A stretch of 64,000 nucleotides of DNA from IMCC26256 sp037146835 (GTDB lineage Bacteria > Actinomycetota > Acidimicrobiia > IMCC26256): contig JBAWWI010000001.1 in NCBI GenBank assembly GCA_037146835.1, forward strand, positions 16,220 to 80,219. Direction: 5' to 3'. The notes beneath the pieces are model-generated. The model was not told the origin of the DNA. It was given only the letters and a program-made list of their open reading frames with translations, and did not search any database. Of the stretch, positions 42,977-51,504 are shown one piece after another. Position 1 is the stretch's first letter, and each line of letters begins with the position of its first letter. The position numbers and the translations under genes are program-made.

Positions 42977-43752
42977 CTGGTCCAACAAGAGAATGGGTAG
43001 TTTTCAACGACCCTAAGCGCAAGAAGCATGTATGGCATTTCGACGTTACTTACCTGGCGTCGTCGCATCAATGCATCTTCGGCTCTGGTTGCCAGGGTGT
43101 CCTGAACGAAAAATCTCCAGAGATGTCACAGGGATGCTGCTCCTACGGTGCCCATTTTTCAGACAAGAAGGACCGAAGGAAGATCGAGAAGATTGCTCTC
43201 GAACTAGACCCTGAAATTTGGCAGTACGCGAATGTCGGTCTTAAGAAGGGCATCTCTAAGAAGACAGGGAAGGACGATTGGCAGACGCGACTCGTTGACG
43301 GTGCCTGCGTTTTTCTCAATAGGCCCGAGTTTGAACTTGGTGCTGGATGCGCACTCCACGTACATGCAATGCGTAACGATGTTCACCATTCCACCGTTAA
43401 ACCAGAGGTTTGTTGGCAGGTACCTCTGCGCAATATCGAGGAATTTGATGAGGATGCAGATGATGGCGTTGTGCACCATCGCATCACCGAGTTTGCTCGT
43501 CATGGATGGGGTGAAGGCGGCGAAGAGTTTGCTTGGTGGTGCACCGAAGAAGCAGCCGCATTCTCGGGTGCGGAGCCTGTCTACAAATCAATGGCTCCCG
43601 AACTGCGGCTCATGGTCGGAGATGTTCTGTATGACCAGATGGCGCAGTATTTAGATGCCCGAGTAGCCGCTACTCCTGCACCGCTACGCCACCCATCTGA
43701 GACAAAAATTACTCTCGGACCCACCAGATCGAGCACGCCTCAAAGCAAATAG
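42973..43752 (+). CDS. Cysteine-cluster protein, YkgJ-like
   Basis: 259 residues. Cys residues are grouped as in YkgJ-type metal-chelating proteins: CIFGSGC (34-40), GCCSYG (about 54-59), CVFLNRPEFELGAGCALH (about 111-128) and a late Cys. Such proteins are thought to bind zinc or iron; no reaction is known. Coupled by ATGA to the M20 peptidase. The tail after 230 looks disordered. The spacing differs from textbook YkgJ, so the family call is tentative. Confidence 0.5.
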   Translation: MTGPTREWVVFNDPKRKKHVWHFDVTYLASSHQCIFGSGCQGVLNEKSPEMSQGCCSYGAHFSDKKDRRKIEKIALELDPEIWQYANVGLKKGISKKTGKDDWQTRLVDGACVFLNRPEFELGAGCALHVHAMRNDVHHSTVKPEVCWQVPLRNIEEFDEDADDGVVHHRITEFARHGWGEGGEEFAWWCTEEAAAFSGAEPVYKSMAPELRLMVGDVLYDQMAQYLDARVAATPAPLRHPSETKITLGPTRSSTPQSK

Positions 43753-43778
43753 GGGAACGCAAAAGAGCCTCTTGATAG

Positions 43779-43797
43779 CGCGCCTTCGAATGGCGCG
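43779..43797. terminator. Hairpin between convergent genes
   Basis: CGCGCC-TTCGAAT-GGCGCG sits in the 47-base gap between the converging cysteine-cluster and GroES-like genes and could stop transcription from both sides. No long T-run. Confidence 0.45.
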
Positions 43798-43799
43798 TC

Positions 43800-44144
43800 T
43801 TATAGGTAGAGACCGGTCTGTCCGCCTTCACGCCCAGATGCAACAGCATGAACATCGCGCTCACGAAGAATGAGATATTCATCTCCTCGTATCTCAACCT
43901 CGAAACCCGCATCTGGAGCGAATAGAACTGAGTCTGATTCCTCTACGTTTCTGACCGTAGGACCCACTTGGCTTACTTCTCCCCAGACGAGGCGGCGGTC
44001 CACATTTGCGGTAGCTGGAATCAGGATTCCTGAGCGAGACTTGCGCTCCCCTGCCTCCCGAGACGGAATAACAAGAATGCGGTCGGCCATCATTCTGATC
44101 GCAAGTTTTGGGTCTGTCTCTGCGCTCCGCGCTGCTCTGGCCAT
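43800..44144 (-). CDS. GroES-like co-chaperonin paralogue
   Basis: 114 residues. The GroES fold is seen in IRMMADRILVIPSREAGERKSRSGILIPATA (about 16-46) and EIRGDEYLILRERDVHAV (about 84-101). The mobile loop that binds GroEL (SGILIP) is present. No groEL lies beside it, and a C-terminal tail of 13 residues is added. The ATG at 44144 has TACAGT 7 bases ahead; a longer frame to 44294 would run into ctaB. A second GroES copy with a special role is likely, as actinobacteria normally keep the main groES elsewhere. Confidence 0.75.
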   Translation of the reverse strand: MARAARSAETDPKLAIRMMADRILVIPSREAGERKSRSGILIPATANVDRRLVWGEVSQVGPTVRNVEESDSVLFAPDAGFEVEIRGDEYLILRERDVHAVASGREGGQTGLYL

Positions 44145-44151
44145 GGCGGGA

Positions 44152-44157
44152 ACTGTA
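44152..44157 (-). promoter_or_regulatory. Putative -10 box of the GroES-like gene
   Basis: TACAGT on the minus strand, 7 bases before the ATG at 44144. Confidence 0.35.
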
Positions 44158-44228
44158 CCTTTGCAAGCGGTATCGGCCTGCCTCGTGTCGATTTCGGGTC
44201 GCTTAGCAAGTTTTGGCGAAGCCCCGAC

Positions 44229-44234
44229 TAGTTT
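44229..44234 (+). promoter_or_regulatory. Putative -10 box of ctaB
   Basis: TAGTTT lies 8 bases before the ATG at 44243 and supports that start over the ATG at 44213. Confidence 0.35.
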
Positions 44235-44242
44235 TAGGCCCG

Positions 44243-45217
44243 ATGTCAGCACTCTACGAACCAAACCCAGCAGTGCCAGAGAGCCCTCAGGCATTAGACG
44301 AAGTCTCCCCAGAGCCCATGGGCAAAGTCAAACAAACTGGGGCGCTTAACAAACTTCGCATTTACTTCATGCTCACCAAGCCGCGCGTGATTGAACTTCT
44401 CCTTGTTACAACTCTCCCCTCCATGATTCTCGCTAAGGGCGGTCTCCCCTCGCTCGGGCTGATGCTCTCCGTTTTGCTAGGTGGCGCATTAGCCGCTGGT
44501 GGAGCAAACACGGTGAACTGTTACATCGAGCGCGATCGAGATCAGATAATGAAGCGCACACATGGACGCCCGCTCCCTATGGGCGAGGTCTCTCCAAATG
44601 CTGCCCTTATCTTTGGCCTTACATTGGAGGTCCTTGCATTTATCTGGCTCTCTCTTACTGCCAACGTGCTCTCTGCTTCTCTGGCCTTAAGCGCGATGCT
44701 TTTCTACATTTTTGTGTACACGATTTGGCTCAAGCCGCGCAGCCCCCAGAACATTGTTATTGGTGGAGCAGCAGGTGCCGTCCCCGCATTGGTCGGCTGG
44801 GCGGCGGTAACTGGTTCATTGGCAATTGCACCTTGGTTGCTATTTTTGATCATTTTTCTCTGGACCCCGCCGCACTTTTGGGCGCTAGCTGTTCGTTATC
44901 GTGACGACTATGCCAAGGCGGGGATCCCGATGCTCCCTGTTGTTAAAGGCCTCAAAGTCGCAGGGCAGCAGATTTTTATTTACTCGGTTCTCGTGGCGCT
45001 CGCATCCGTCTCGCTGCAACTTACTGGGACAGTCGGATGGATCTATACGGCCTCAGCTTTCATTCTTGGATCCCTCTTTGTTGGTCTTGCATTCCGCCTA
45101 ATGCGAGGGATGACACCTGAGAGCGCAATTAAGTTCTTCATGTTCTCGAATACCTACTTAGCGATTCTCTTCGCGATGGTCGCGGTTGATGTTCTCGTCC
45201 GCAATGCGCTGGGCTAG
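44243..45217 (+). CDS. ctaB: Protoheme IX farnesyltransferase
   Basis: Converts heme B to heme O, the first step to the heme A of cytochrome c oxidase. 324 residues with about nine membrane helices. The prenyl-diphosphate motif is NTVNCYIERDRDQIMKRT, and the second Asp-rich loop is RYRDDYAKAGIPMLP. It pairs functionally with ctaA at the right end of the window. An upstream ATG (44213) is less likely, given the promoter box. Confidence 0.94.
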   Translation: MSALYEPNPAVPESPQALDEVSPEPMGKVKQTGALNKLRIYFMLTKPRVIELLLVTTLPSMILAKGGLPSLGLMLSVLLGGALAAGGANTVNCYIERDRDQIMKRTHGRPLPMGEVSPNAALIFGLTLEVLAFIWLSLTANVLSASLALSAMLFYIFVYTIWLKPRSPQNIVIGGAAGAVPALVGWAAVTGSLAIAPWLLFLIIFLWTPPHFWALAVRYRDDYAKAGIPMLPVVKGLKVAGQQIFIYSVLVALASVSLQLTGTVGWIYTASAFILGSLFVGLAFRLMRGMTPESAIKFFMFSNTYLAILFAMVAVDVLVRNALG

Positions 45218-45884
45218 GGAGCGATCCTTCGGCTCTAACGCCGGCCGCATTTCCCCGAGGGTGCTCCTTGGAGGTGCTTTACTTGCTCTAATTCTCTGGG
45301 GTGTTGTCGCTGCCGTTGTTGCTGGCAGCGATGGCAAGGACAATCAGATAACGGACAATCAGATAAAGGACAATCAGATAGTTATCCCTACAACAGCATC
45401 GCGAGTCCCTCCGTCTAGTACCTCGGTAGATCTCCAACCAAGTGTCCCAGGGGTTGCAGTTGCCGGTTCTAAGGCTCCTCCCTTTTTCGTTCCCAACCTG
45501 AGGTCCGGCGATCATGTCGGGGTCGGTAGTTCCAACGCAGCACCTACCCTGTTGAACTTTTGGGCCTCCTGGTGCATCCCATGTCGCGAAGAGTTCCCCG
45601 AATTGAAGAGCATCCGCAAGCAATATTCTCTTGCAGAGCTCTCAATGGTCGGCATTACTTTCAAAGACACTCGCAGAGACGCTCTCCAGTTTGCAGATTC
45701 AGAGGGCGCAAATTGGGAATTAGGTTTTGATTCAAAGGGAACTGTTGCAAAAGATTATGGAGTGCGCGCTGCGCCACAAACGTTTCTGATTGACAAATCA
45801 GGTGTGATCATCCGACGGTGGTATGGAAGACCAAGTTCAGATGAATTAAGACTCGCGGTCGAGGGTTTAGTACGAGGAACCTAG
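45204..45884 (+). CDS. TlpA/ResA-like thiol-disulfide oxidoreductase
   Basis: 226 residues: one N-terminal membrane helix (about 21-42), a low-complexity linker, then a thioredoxin fold outside the membrane with the redox site WASWCIPCREEFPEL (about 110-124) and the cis-Pro region AAPQTFLID. Next to ctaB, it probably helps reduce thiols in cytochrome c or oxidase maturation. The linker repeats DNQI three times because of a 15-base triplication. Overlaps the end of ctaB by 14 bases. Confidence 0.85.
   Translation: MRWARERSFGSNAGRISPRVLLGGALLALILWGVVAAVVAGSDGKDNQITDNQIKDNQIVIPTTASRVPPSSTSVDLQPSVPGVAVAGSKAPPFFVPNLRSGDHVGVGSSNAAPTLLNFWASWCIPCREEFPELKSIRKQYSLAELSMVGITFKDTRRDALQFADSEGANWELGFDSKGTVAKDYGVRAAPQTFLIDKSGVIIRRWYGRPSSDELRLAVEGLVRGT
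45336..45380. repeat. In-frame 15-base triplication
   Basis: AAGGACAATCAGATA, ACGGACAATCAGATA, AAGGACAATCAGATA. It lies in the linker after the membrane anchor of the TlpA-like protein. Confidence 0.9.
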
Positions 45885-45916
45885 GTTCGATTTTGAGTGC
45901 TTCTTATAGTGCTTAG

Positions 45917-46645
45917 CTATTCTTCCCAGCGGAAAAGTTTGGCAGCCAAGACTGGCAGCAGGATTGCCCACACAACCAGAACCACAACGCTCTTCACGGG
46001 GACGTCCATTGGTGAGTGCAGTGCGCCGCGCACACTCTCAGCCAAGGCCGCAGCTGGAAGTAGTTCGGCGAAGCTTCTAACAGCGCTAGGAAGCCTCGTT
46101 AAGGGGTACGCCATCCCTCCTAGGAATAGGAGGGCCAAGTAGAGGCCGTTTGCTAGAGCAAGATTGGCCTCTGCTCGGAGTGTCCCTGCAAGCAAAAGCC
46201 CGAGTCCTGCGAATGCAATTGTTCCTATCAGGAGAAACAAAAACGCAAGCGGGACGCCGCCACCGGTACGCCACCCCAAGAGAAGAGCTACAACGATTAG
46301 TACTGATAATTGAATAGTCTCAATAGCCAATACGTAGAGAGTCTTGGCAGTTAGTAAACCTGAACGGGTCAAAGGAGTAGAGCCCAGGCGCTTAAGCACG
46401 CCGTACCGGCGATCAAAGCCCGTTGCGATACCGAGGCTCACCATCGCGCTCGACATTACGGCGAGGGCTAGCACACCAGGGACCAGAAATGTCAGGGGGT
46501 CTCCGACAACTGAAACAGTCTGTACCTTGCCAAAAAACAGAAGCACACCAACTGGTATCCCGATGGTGACTACAAGACTCTCGCCTCGGCGAAGCCCAAG
46601 AGCTATCTCAGCACGTGCTTGAGCGAGTACTCCACGAGCTCTCAC
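45917..46645 (-). CDS. ABC-2 type exporter permease
   Basis: 242 residues with about six membrane helices; the stretch SLGIATGFDRRYGVLKRLGSTPLTRSGLL is typical of ABC-2 permeases (DrrB-like). It overlaps its ATPase gene by 4 bases (ATGA). In actinobacteria such pairs often lie near the heme A genes; the substrate is unknown. No terminator is visible in the 32-base gap to the TlpA-like gene that ends facing it. Confidence 0.85.
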   Translation of the reverse strand: MRARGVLAQARAEIALGLRRGESLVVTIGIPVGVLLFFGKVQTVSVVGDPLTFLVPGVLALAVMSSAMVSLGIATGFDRRYGVLKRLGSTPLTRSGLLTAKTLYVLAIETIQLSVLIVVALLLGWRTGGGVPLAFLFLLIGTIAFAGLGLLLAGTLRAEANLALANGLYLALLFLGGMAYPLTRLPSAVRSFAELLPAAALAESVRGALHSPMDVPVKSVVVLVVWAILLPVLAAKLFRWEE

Positions 46646-47571
46646 TGTGTCTCCTCTGTCAGTTGGAGAAAGACATCTTCAAGAGTGGCCTGCCCGGTTG
46701 CGAGCGAGAACAAAGGTGCATCGAACGCGCTTAGGAAGTCGAGAACCTCACGTACCGACTGAGCGCTTGTAGGGGCCTCGACAACATAGGTGCCGTCGAG
46801 AGTTTCTCTACACATCTCAGCGTTAACTGCTAGTGAAGAACGCAAAGGATCCAGATTTAAGCCAGCAATACTTGTGAATACCATCTCGGGTCGCAGCACA
46901 GAGCCAGTCAATTCACCGGGACTCCCCTCTGCCACCACACACCCACGATCAATAATCGCAATACGACCGCAGAGGGTCTCAGCCTCGGCGAGATTGTGTG
47001 TCGTCAGTACGATCGTGACACCTTGTTCGGAGAGTGCTTGGATGATCTCCCATGTAGTTGCACGAGCTCGCGGGTCCATACCGGCGGTAGGTTCGTCTAA
47101 GAAGAGAACCTCCGGACGACCTATCAGCGCTAGAGCTAAAGAGAGCCTCTGGTACTGCCCACCAGAGAGCCGACGTATCGGAGTTTGAGCTGAGTCGTTG
47201 AGGCCCACCAAATCGAGGAGACGCTTTGGGTCATCAGGAGACTGGTAGAAGGCGGCATATAGACGCAGGGTCTCTAATGGTTTTAGCCCTGGTGATAATC
47301 CTCCGGATTGGAGCATCACTCCGATGCGAGCCTTAAGGGCGTCGCCTTCGCTCCATGGATCAAGTCCTAGAACCTTTACGGTGCCGGAGTCAGGTTTTCT
47401 ATAACCCTCTAAAATCTCTACGGTCGTTGTCTTGCCGGCGCCATTGGGTCCAAGGATTCCAAAGACCTCTCCGACTCCGATCTCAAGGTCTATACCGTTA
47501 ACCGCATTTCGAGATCCGTATTGCTTCTTGAGACCGCGGACGTGTATCGCGGAGGTAAGCGGCTCAGTCAT
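46642..47571 (-). CDS. ABC-2 exporter ATP-binding protein
   Basis: 309 residues: Walker A GPNGAGKTT (about 39-47), signature LSGGQYQRLSLA, Walker B VLFLDEPTAGMDPRAR, and a switch His in LTTHNLAEAE. The C-terminal 90 residues form the extra domain of DrrA-like exporters. Works with the coupled permease. Confidence 0.92.
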   Translation of the reverse strand: MTEPLTSAIHVRGLKKQYGSRNAVNGIDLEIGVGEVFGILGPNGAGKTTTVEILEGYRKPDSGTVKVLGLDPWSEGDALKARIGVMLQSGGLSPGLKPLETLRLYAAFYQSPDDPKRLLDLVGLNDSAQTPIRRLSGGQYQRLSLALALIGRPEVLFLDEPTAGMDPRARATTWEIIQALSEQGVTIVLTTHNLAEAETLCGRIAIIDRGCVVAEGSPGELTGSVLRPEMVFTSIAGLNLDPLRSSLAVNAEMCRETLDGTYVVEAPTSAQSVREVLDFLSAFDAPLFSLATGQATLEDVFLQLTEETQ

Positions 47572-47656
47572 GATCAGTCGGCATCGTTATAGGCATCGTG
47601 ATCGGATAGTACCGGCCTATTGGTTACAAACATGGGTAATGCCGTCTGCTGTTCAA

Positions 47657-48754
47657 TTAACGATCTCGCCAAGCCACAAAGAGCCCCAGTTCCCCAAGAG
47701 CGTGGCGCGCCTCTTCAGTTATATCGACTCGAGAAAGTGCCTCCATGCTCTCAGCAACTAGGCGTTTGATCGAGGCCTCGGCTGCATCTACTGCCCCCGT
47801 CTCAATGAGGAGCTTCGATAGCAACTTGATCTCTTCTTCATGTAGGTCGGGTGCCCCGACGCGATCGAGAAGTTTGGCCTGTGATGCATCTGCACGCTCG
47901 GAGGCGTAGGCAACGAGAGGGGTCAACTTGCCCTCCCTCAGATCGTCACCAACCGGTTTGCCTGTGATGGCGGTGTCGCCGAAGACACCAAGAATGTCAT
48001 CGCGCATCTGAAACGCCTCACCCAATGGGAGGCCAAATGCAGATAAATCGTCAGCAAGGTCGTCATAGCGGCCGGCTAAGGCAGCCCCTAAATGTAGCGG
48101 GCGCTCAACTGTGTACTTCCCAGACTTGTACCACTCGATACGTCTGGCCCTCTCAGCGTTACGCTCCCCCGCTGCAGTTCCAAGCAGGTCGAGATACTGG
48201 CCGACGCAGAGTTCGAGCCTGAGCTCGTCGTAAATTTCACGAGTCGTCGCAGAGCACCCCGCCATAAGGCGATCGGCATAGACAAACGCAAAGTCGCCAA
48301 TGAGTATCGCTGCGCCTTCACCAAATCGTCGCTCTTCGCCATTCCACTGTGCCTCAGCATGTCGATTCATAAAATGACGGTGCACAGCAGGGAGATCTCT
48401 TCGCCTATCAGAACCGTCCATGACATCATCGTGAATCAATGCGAAACTATGGAGCAATTCAAGAGCCGCTCCGGCATCGATCATTGCTGCGTCATTTGGT
48501 GACCCGCCAGCACCAATGAACGCCCAGTGACAGAAGGCAGGGCGTAATCGCTTACCGCCTGCTATCACCAAATTTTTAAGCGCCTCGATCGGTTCGCGTA
48601 AATTGGCGTCGATACTGCTCCAACGCTCGATCTCCTCTGTGAGTAACGCCACCACGCGAGCCTCTGCTGCGGCACCTGCCTCTAGAAGACTTGGAGGCAA
48701 TTTTGGGGCGGGCTTTCGTTCCCCTGGAGCGGCATCTGTTTCATCGAGAGGCAT
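47657..48754 (-). CDS. Polyprenyl (geranylgeranyl-type) diphosphate synthase
   Basis: Builds isoprenoid diphosphates from IPP and allylic primers. 365 residues. First Asp-rich motif DDVMD in LIHDDVMDGSDRRRD (about 115-129) and second in QMRDDILGVFGD (about 246). Residues before the first motif (FALIHDD, Phe near -4/-5) fit a C15-C20 product length, but this is a weak guide. TATCCT lies 9 bases before the ATG. Confidence 0.88.
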   Translation of the reverse strand: MPLDETDAAPGERKPAPKLPPSLLEAGAAAEARVVALLTEEIERWSSIDANLREPIEALKNLVIAGGKRLRPAFCHWAFIGAGGSPNDAAMIDAGAALELLHSFALIHDDVMDGSDRRRDLPAVHRHFMNRHAEAQWNGEERRFGEGAAILIGDFAFVYADRLMAGCSATTREIYDELRLELCVGQYLDLLGTAAGERNAERARRIEWYKSGKYTVERPLHLGAALAGRYDDLADDLSAFGLPLGEAFQMRDDILGVFGDTAITGKPVGDDLREGKLTPLVAYASERADASQAKLLDRVGAPDLHEEEIKLLSKLLIETGAVDAAEASIKRLVAESMEALSRVDITEEARHALGELGLFVAWRDR

Positions 48755-48763
48755 GGTTCTTCA

Positions 48764-48769
48764 AGGATA
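48764..48769 (-). promoter_or_regulatory. Putative -10 box of the prenyl synthase gene
   Basis: TATCCT on the minus strand, 9 bases before the ATG at 48754; no ribosome site. Confidence 0.35.
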
Positions 48770-48874
48770 CGGCGAGTGGGTACATGTCCCCCGAATCTTG
48801 ACGAACGCCACACTCGCCCCAGCTGTTGAGCCTGATGCACAGCGCTCGGATGGGTCAGCCCTGTAATAGGTAAG

Positions 48875-49270
48875 GTGAGAGACGTGAGAAGCCTATTGAA
48901 CCCTGAGACTCTCGCTGCGCGTGCTGCGCAGATTGGCGAGGGTCAGGTACCACCAGAATTGACCCTCAGGCTAGGCGTCGAGATCCGAGGACTCTGGATG
49001 TATACGGTCAGCTTCAAGGGAGGCCAGATCTCGGTGGAAGAAGGCCTTGACTGTGATATCTCGGTTCACCTTGGAGAGGAGACGGCACTCGAGATCGCCA
49101 GCGGAAGAATGAATGCCCAACAAGCAATTGACTCTGGAAATTTGAAACTTGCCGGAGAGCTCAGGATGATTCCACTAGCCAAAGCACTCTCAACTCTTGG
49201 TGCTCTACTTAGCGAAACAGATGGAGATTCTCTCTCACCGAAGGTCTGGCAAACTTTTCATGCGCCTTGA
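48875..49270 (+). CDS. SCP2-like sterol/lipid-transfer domain protein
   Basis: 131 residues. The alpha/beta pattern (LDCDISVHLGEETALEIASGRMNAQQAIDSGNLKLAGEL) is that of SCP2 domains, which hold lipids in a hydrophobic tunnel. The closeness to an acyl-CoA dehydrogenase fits lipid metabolism. Two GTG codons compete: 48875 (TGTAAT box 7 bases before) and 48884 (AAGG ahead). Confidence 0.75.
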   Translation: MRDVRSLLNPETLAARAAQIGEGQVPPELTLRLGVEIRGLWMYTVSFKGGQISVEEGLDCDISVHLGEETALEIASGRMNAQQAIDSGNLKLAGELRMIPLAKALSTLGALLSETDGDSLSPKVWQTFHAP

Positions 49271-49430
49271 AGTCTTTGGCTAACCCTAGAAACTACGAAC
49301 GCCGAGTTTCGCTCCCGAAACCCTGTAGCATTTTGCGATCCCGAGCCGCCCCAGGCCAATAATGCCAGACCAGTTGTTCCAGACCAATCAAGCTTGTAAA
49401 GATATTCAACGTTCCCAACTTGGAGACACC

Positions 49431-50657
49431 ATGACAATCGTCGACACAAATCCACCAATTGAAGATTTTAAGGCCGCTGCTACTGCGTTCTTAGAGACGA
49501 AGTTTGAGCGCCGGTCCGACGAAGCATTCGAGTGGGGCAAGGGCGACGATCGAGTCGGAGTCCTAGAGGAGAAGTCAGCTGAAGAAGAGGCGATTGAATT
49601 AGCAGCCGCGAAGGCATTTAAAGCGAGTGAATTTGATGCCGGATTTGGTTGGATTACCGGTCCCGCTGAGTACGGTGGATCTGCACTAAGTGCTAACTAC
49701 GAACGTGCCTATAGAGAGATATCTAGCCAGTACGCGACTCCAAATCAATCGATGTTTGGGATAGGCCTTGGAATGGTCGCACCTACGATCCTCGCTCACG
49801 CGATACCTGAGGTACGTGAACGATATTTACGCTCGATGCATCGTGGCGACATCGTCGGCTGCCAACTCTTCTCTGAGCCCATCGCTGGATCAGACCTTGC
49901 AGGTATTCAAACGAAGGCCGTACTTGATGGCGACGAGTGGATTGTTACAGGTCAGAAAGTCTGGACATCTGGTGCTCATTACTCTGACATCGGAGAGATC
50001 ATCACGCGCACCGATCCAGAGAAGCCCAAGCATCGCGGTCTGACCATGCTCCTCGTCGATATGCATGCCCCAGGCGTTGAGGTTCGCCCTCTACGTCAAA
50101 TGACCGGAGGCGCTTCCTTTAACGAGGTTTTCTTCGACGAGGTGCGGGTACCAACATCTCACCTGCTCGGCGATGTCGATGGCGGTTGGACTGTCGCTCT
50201 CACTACTTTGATGAATGAGCGAGCAGCTATCGGCGGAGGAGGCGGCGGAGTAGGAACAATGAGCATGACACGCTTCATTGAGTTGGCGAAGTTCCTTGGA
50301 TGCGCAGATGATCCCATTACTAGGCAGCGTTTATCTGACATATATATCCGTGGCAGTGTCGCAAGATTTACGAACCTCAGGGCGATGGCAAAGATCCGCC
50401 TAGGCCAACTCCCGGGGCCAGAGATGTCGATAGCGAAGTTAGCGCTCACCGAGAATATGTCACTCATCTCGCAACTCTTAGGAGAGATGCTCGGACCGCG
50501 GATGATCGCAGATACTGGCGAATGGGGAACCTATGCCTGGAACGAGTTTGTTCTAGGAGTGCCGGGAATGAGGATCGCCGGCGGCACAGATGAAGTAATG
50601 CGCAACATCGTTGGCGAGCGAGTGTTGGGCCTTCCAAAAGAGCCAAAACCGGTTTAA
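49431..50657 (+). CDS. Acyl-CoA dehydrogenase
   Basis: FAD enzyme of fatty-acid or related acyl-CoA oxidation. 408 residues from the ATG at 49431 with TTGGAG ahead; an upstream extension lacks one. Marks: CQLFSEPIAGSDLAGIQTKA, GQKVWTSGAHYSD, and the late GGTDEVMRNIVGERVLGLP. Catalytic Glu cannot be fixed by eye. The 160-base gap before it shows no gene. Acyl chain specificity unknown; a second member lies at 58.8 kb. Confidence 0.92.
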   Translation: MTIVDTNPPIEDFKAAATAFLETKFERRSDEAFEWGKGDDRVGVLEEKSAEEEAIELAAAKAFKASEFDAGFGWITGPAEYGGSALSANYERAYREISSQYATPNQSMFGIGLGMVAPTILAHAIPEVRERYLRSMHRGDIVGCQLFSEPIAGSDLAGIQTKAVLDGDEWIVTGQKVWTSGAHYSDIGEIITRTDPEKPKHRGLTMLLVDMHAPGVEVRPLRQMTGGASFNEVFFDEVRVPTSHLLGDVDGGWTVALTTLMNERAAIGGGGGGVGTMSMTRFIELAKFLGCADDPITRQRLSDIYIRGSVARFTNLRAMAKIRLGQLPGPEMSIAKLALTENMSLISQLLGEMLGPRMIADTGEWGTYAWNEFVLGVPGMRIAGGTDEVMRNIVGERVLGLPKEPKPV

Positions 50658-50673
50658 GTAGGAATCTGTTTCC

Positions 50674-51477
50674 ATGCAACCTTTCGAACGCCTGCGCGCT
50701 ATCGCACGCTGGACAAAGGGCATAGATGAGGAGTCGCTTCTCCTTGAAGCGATTGATTGCTTGGCCGATTTTGATGATGACCCTGCTGGGCTCGTCGTAG
50801 CATGCCGCAGATTGCTCTCCTATCACCCGTACTCAGCCCGACTCTGGTGGGTCTGTAGCCGTGTCATTGGATCAATGGAGCCGCGAATGGTGGCATGGGA
50901 TACCTGGGATCAGATACGCAATGACGCAACTGCGTCTTACTTGCAGGCCTGGATTGGGCACACCTGGATTGGGCACGCCTCGTTAGATGCAGACGAACGG
51001 CCTCTATTGAGTCTTGGTTGGTCACAGACCATGAGCTCTCTTGCTGAGATCTCTGCGGGGCGCGAAATCGTTGTAATGCGCACCGGTGACGATAACAATC
51101 TCAGCCGGCCGCTTCGAGAGGAATCGAGGCCGATACGCGTAATTGGTGCAGTGGAGGTTGCAGCACTTGATCCTGCCTGCGTGCTTCTACCAATAGTTAT
51201 TTCAGGTGGCGGGAGAATATTTGTAACCCCAAAGATATTTGACTCCCTCGATCTGCTCTCCGATTACCCCTCTGTCGGGGTTGCACCAATCGGTTGCGCG
51301 CTCTCAGAGAATGTAGTTAGAGCGTTTATATCTGGCAACGAAGCGCTCGACCTCAAAGAATTGCCCATCACATTCGCTCAATCATTCGCAGGGCCAAGCG
51401 GGGTTGTAGCTAGGGAGCAGTTTCTGCAACGCAGGGATGCGCCAGATGCACCAGAGTTAATCCGAAGCCTCGGATAG
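50674..51477 (+). CDS. Hypothetical protein with a Rossmann-like C-terminal half
   Basis: 267 residues. I do not recognise a family with confidence. The N-terminal third is helical; the second half alternates strands and helices (REIVVMRTG, IRVIGAVEVAALDPACVLLPIVISGGG, IFVTPKIFDSL), which resembles the nucleotide-binding part of eIF2B-like or related folds. It follows an acyl-CoA dehydrogenase gene by 16 bases. A 15-base duplication gives WIGHTWIGHA in the middle. Confidence 0.6.
   Translation: MQPFERLRAIARWTKGIDEESLLLEAIDCLADFDDDPAGLVVACRRLLSYHPYSARLWWVCSRVIGSMEPRMVAWDTWDQIRNDATASYLQAWIGHTWIGHASLDADERPLLSLGWSQTMSSLAEISAGREIVVMRTGDDNNLSRPLREESRPIRVIGAVEVAALDPACVLLPIVISGGGRIFVTPKIFDSLDLLSDYPSVGVAPIGCALSENVVRAFISGNEALDLKELPITFAQSFAGPSGVVAREQFLQRRDAPDAPELIRSLG
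50948..50977. repeat. In-frame 15-base duplication
   Basis: CCTGGATTGGGCACA followed by CCTGGATTGGGCACG inside the hypothetical gene. Confidence 0.85.
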
Positions 51478-51504
51478 AAGCGAGTTAGCAAAGTTTTCGA
51501 ATTT

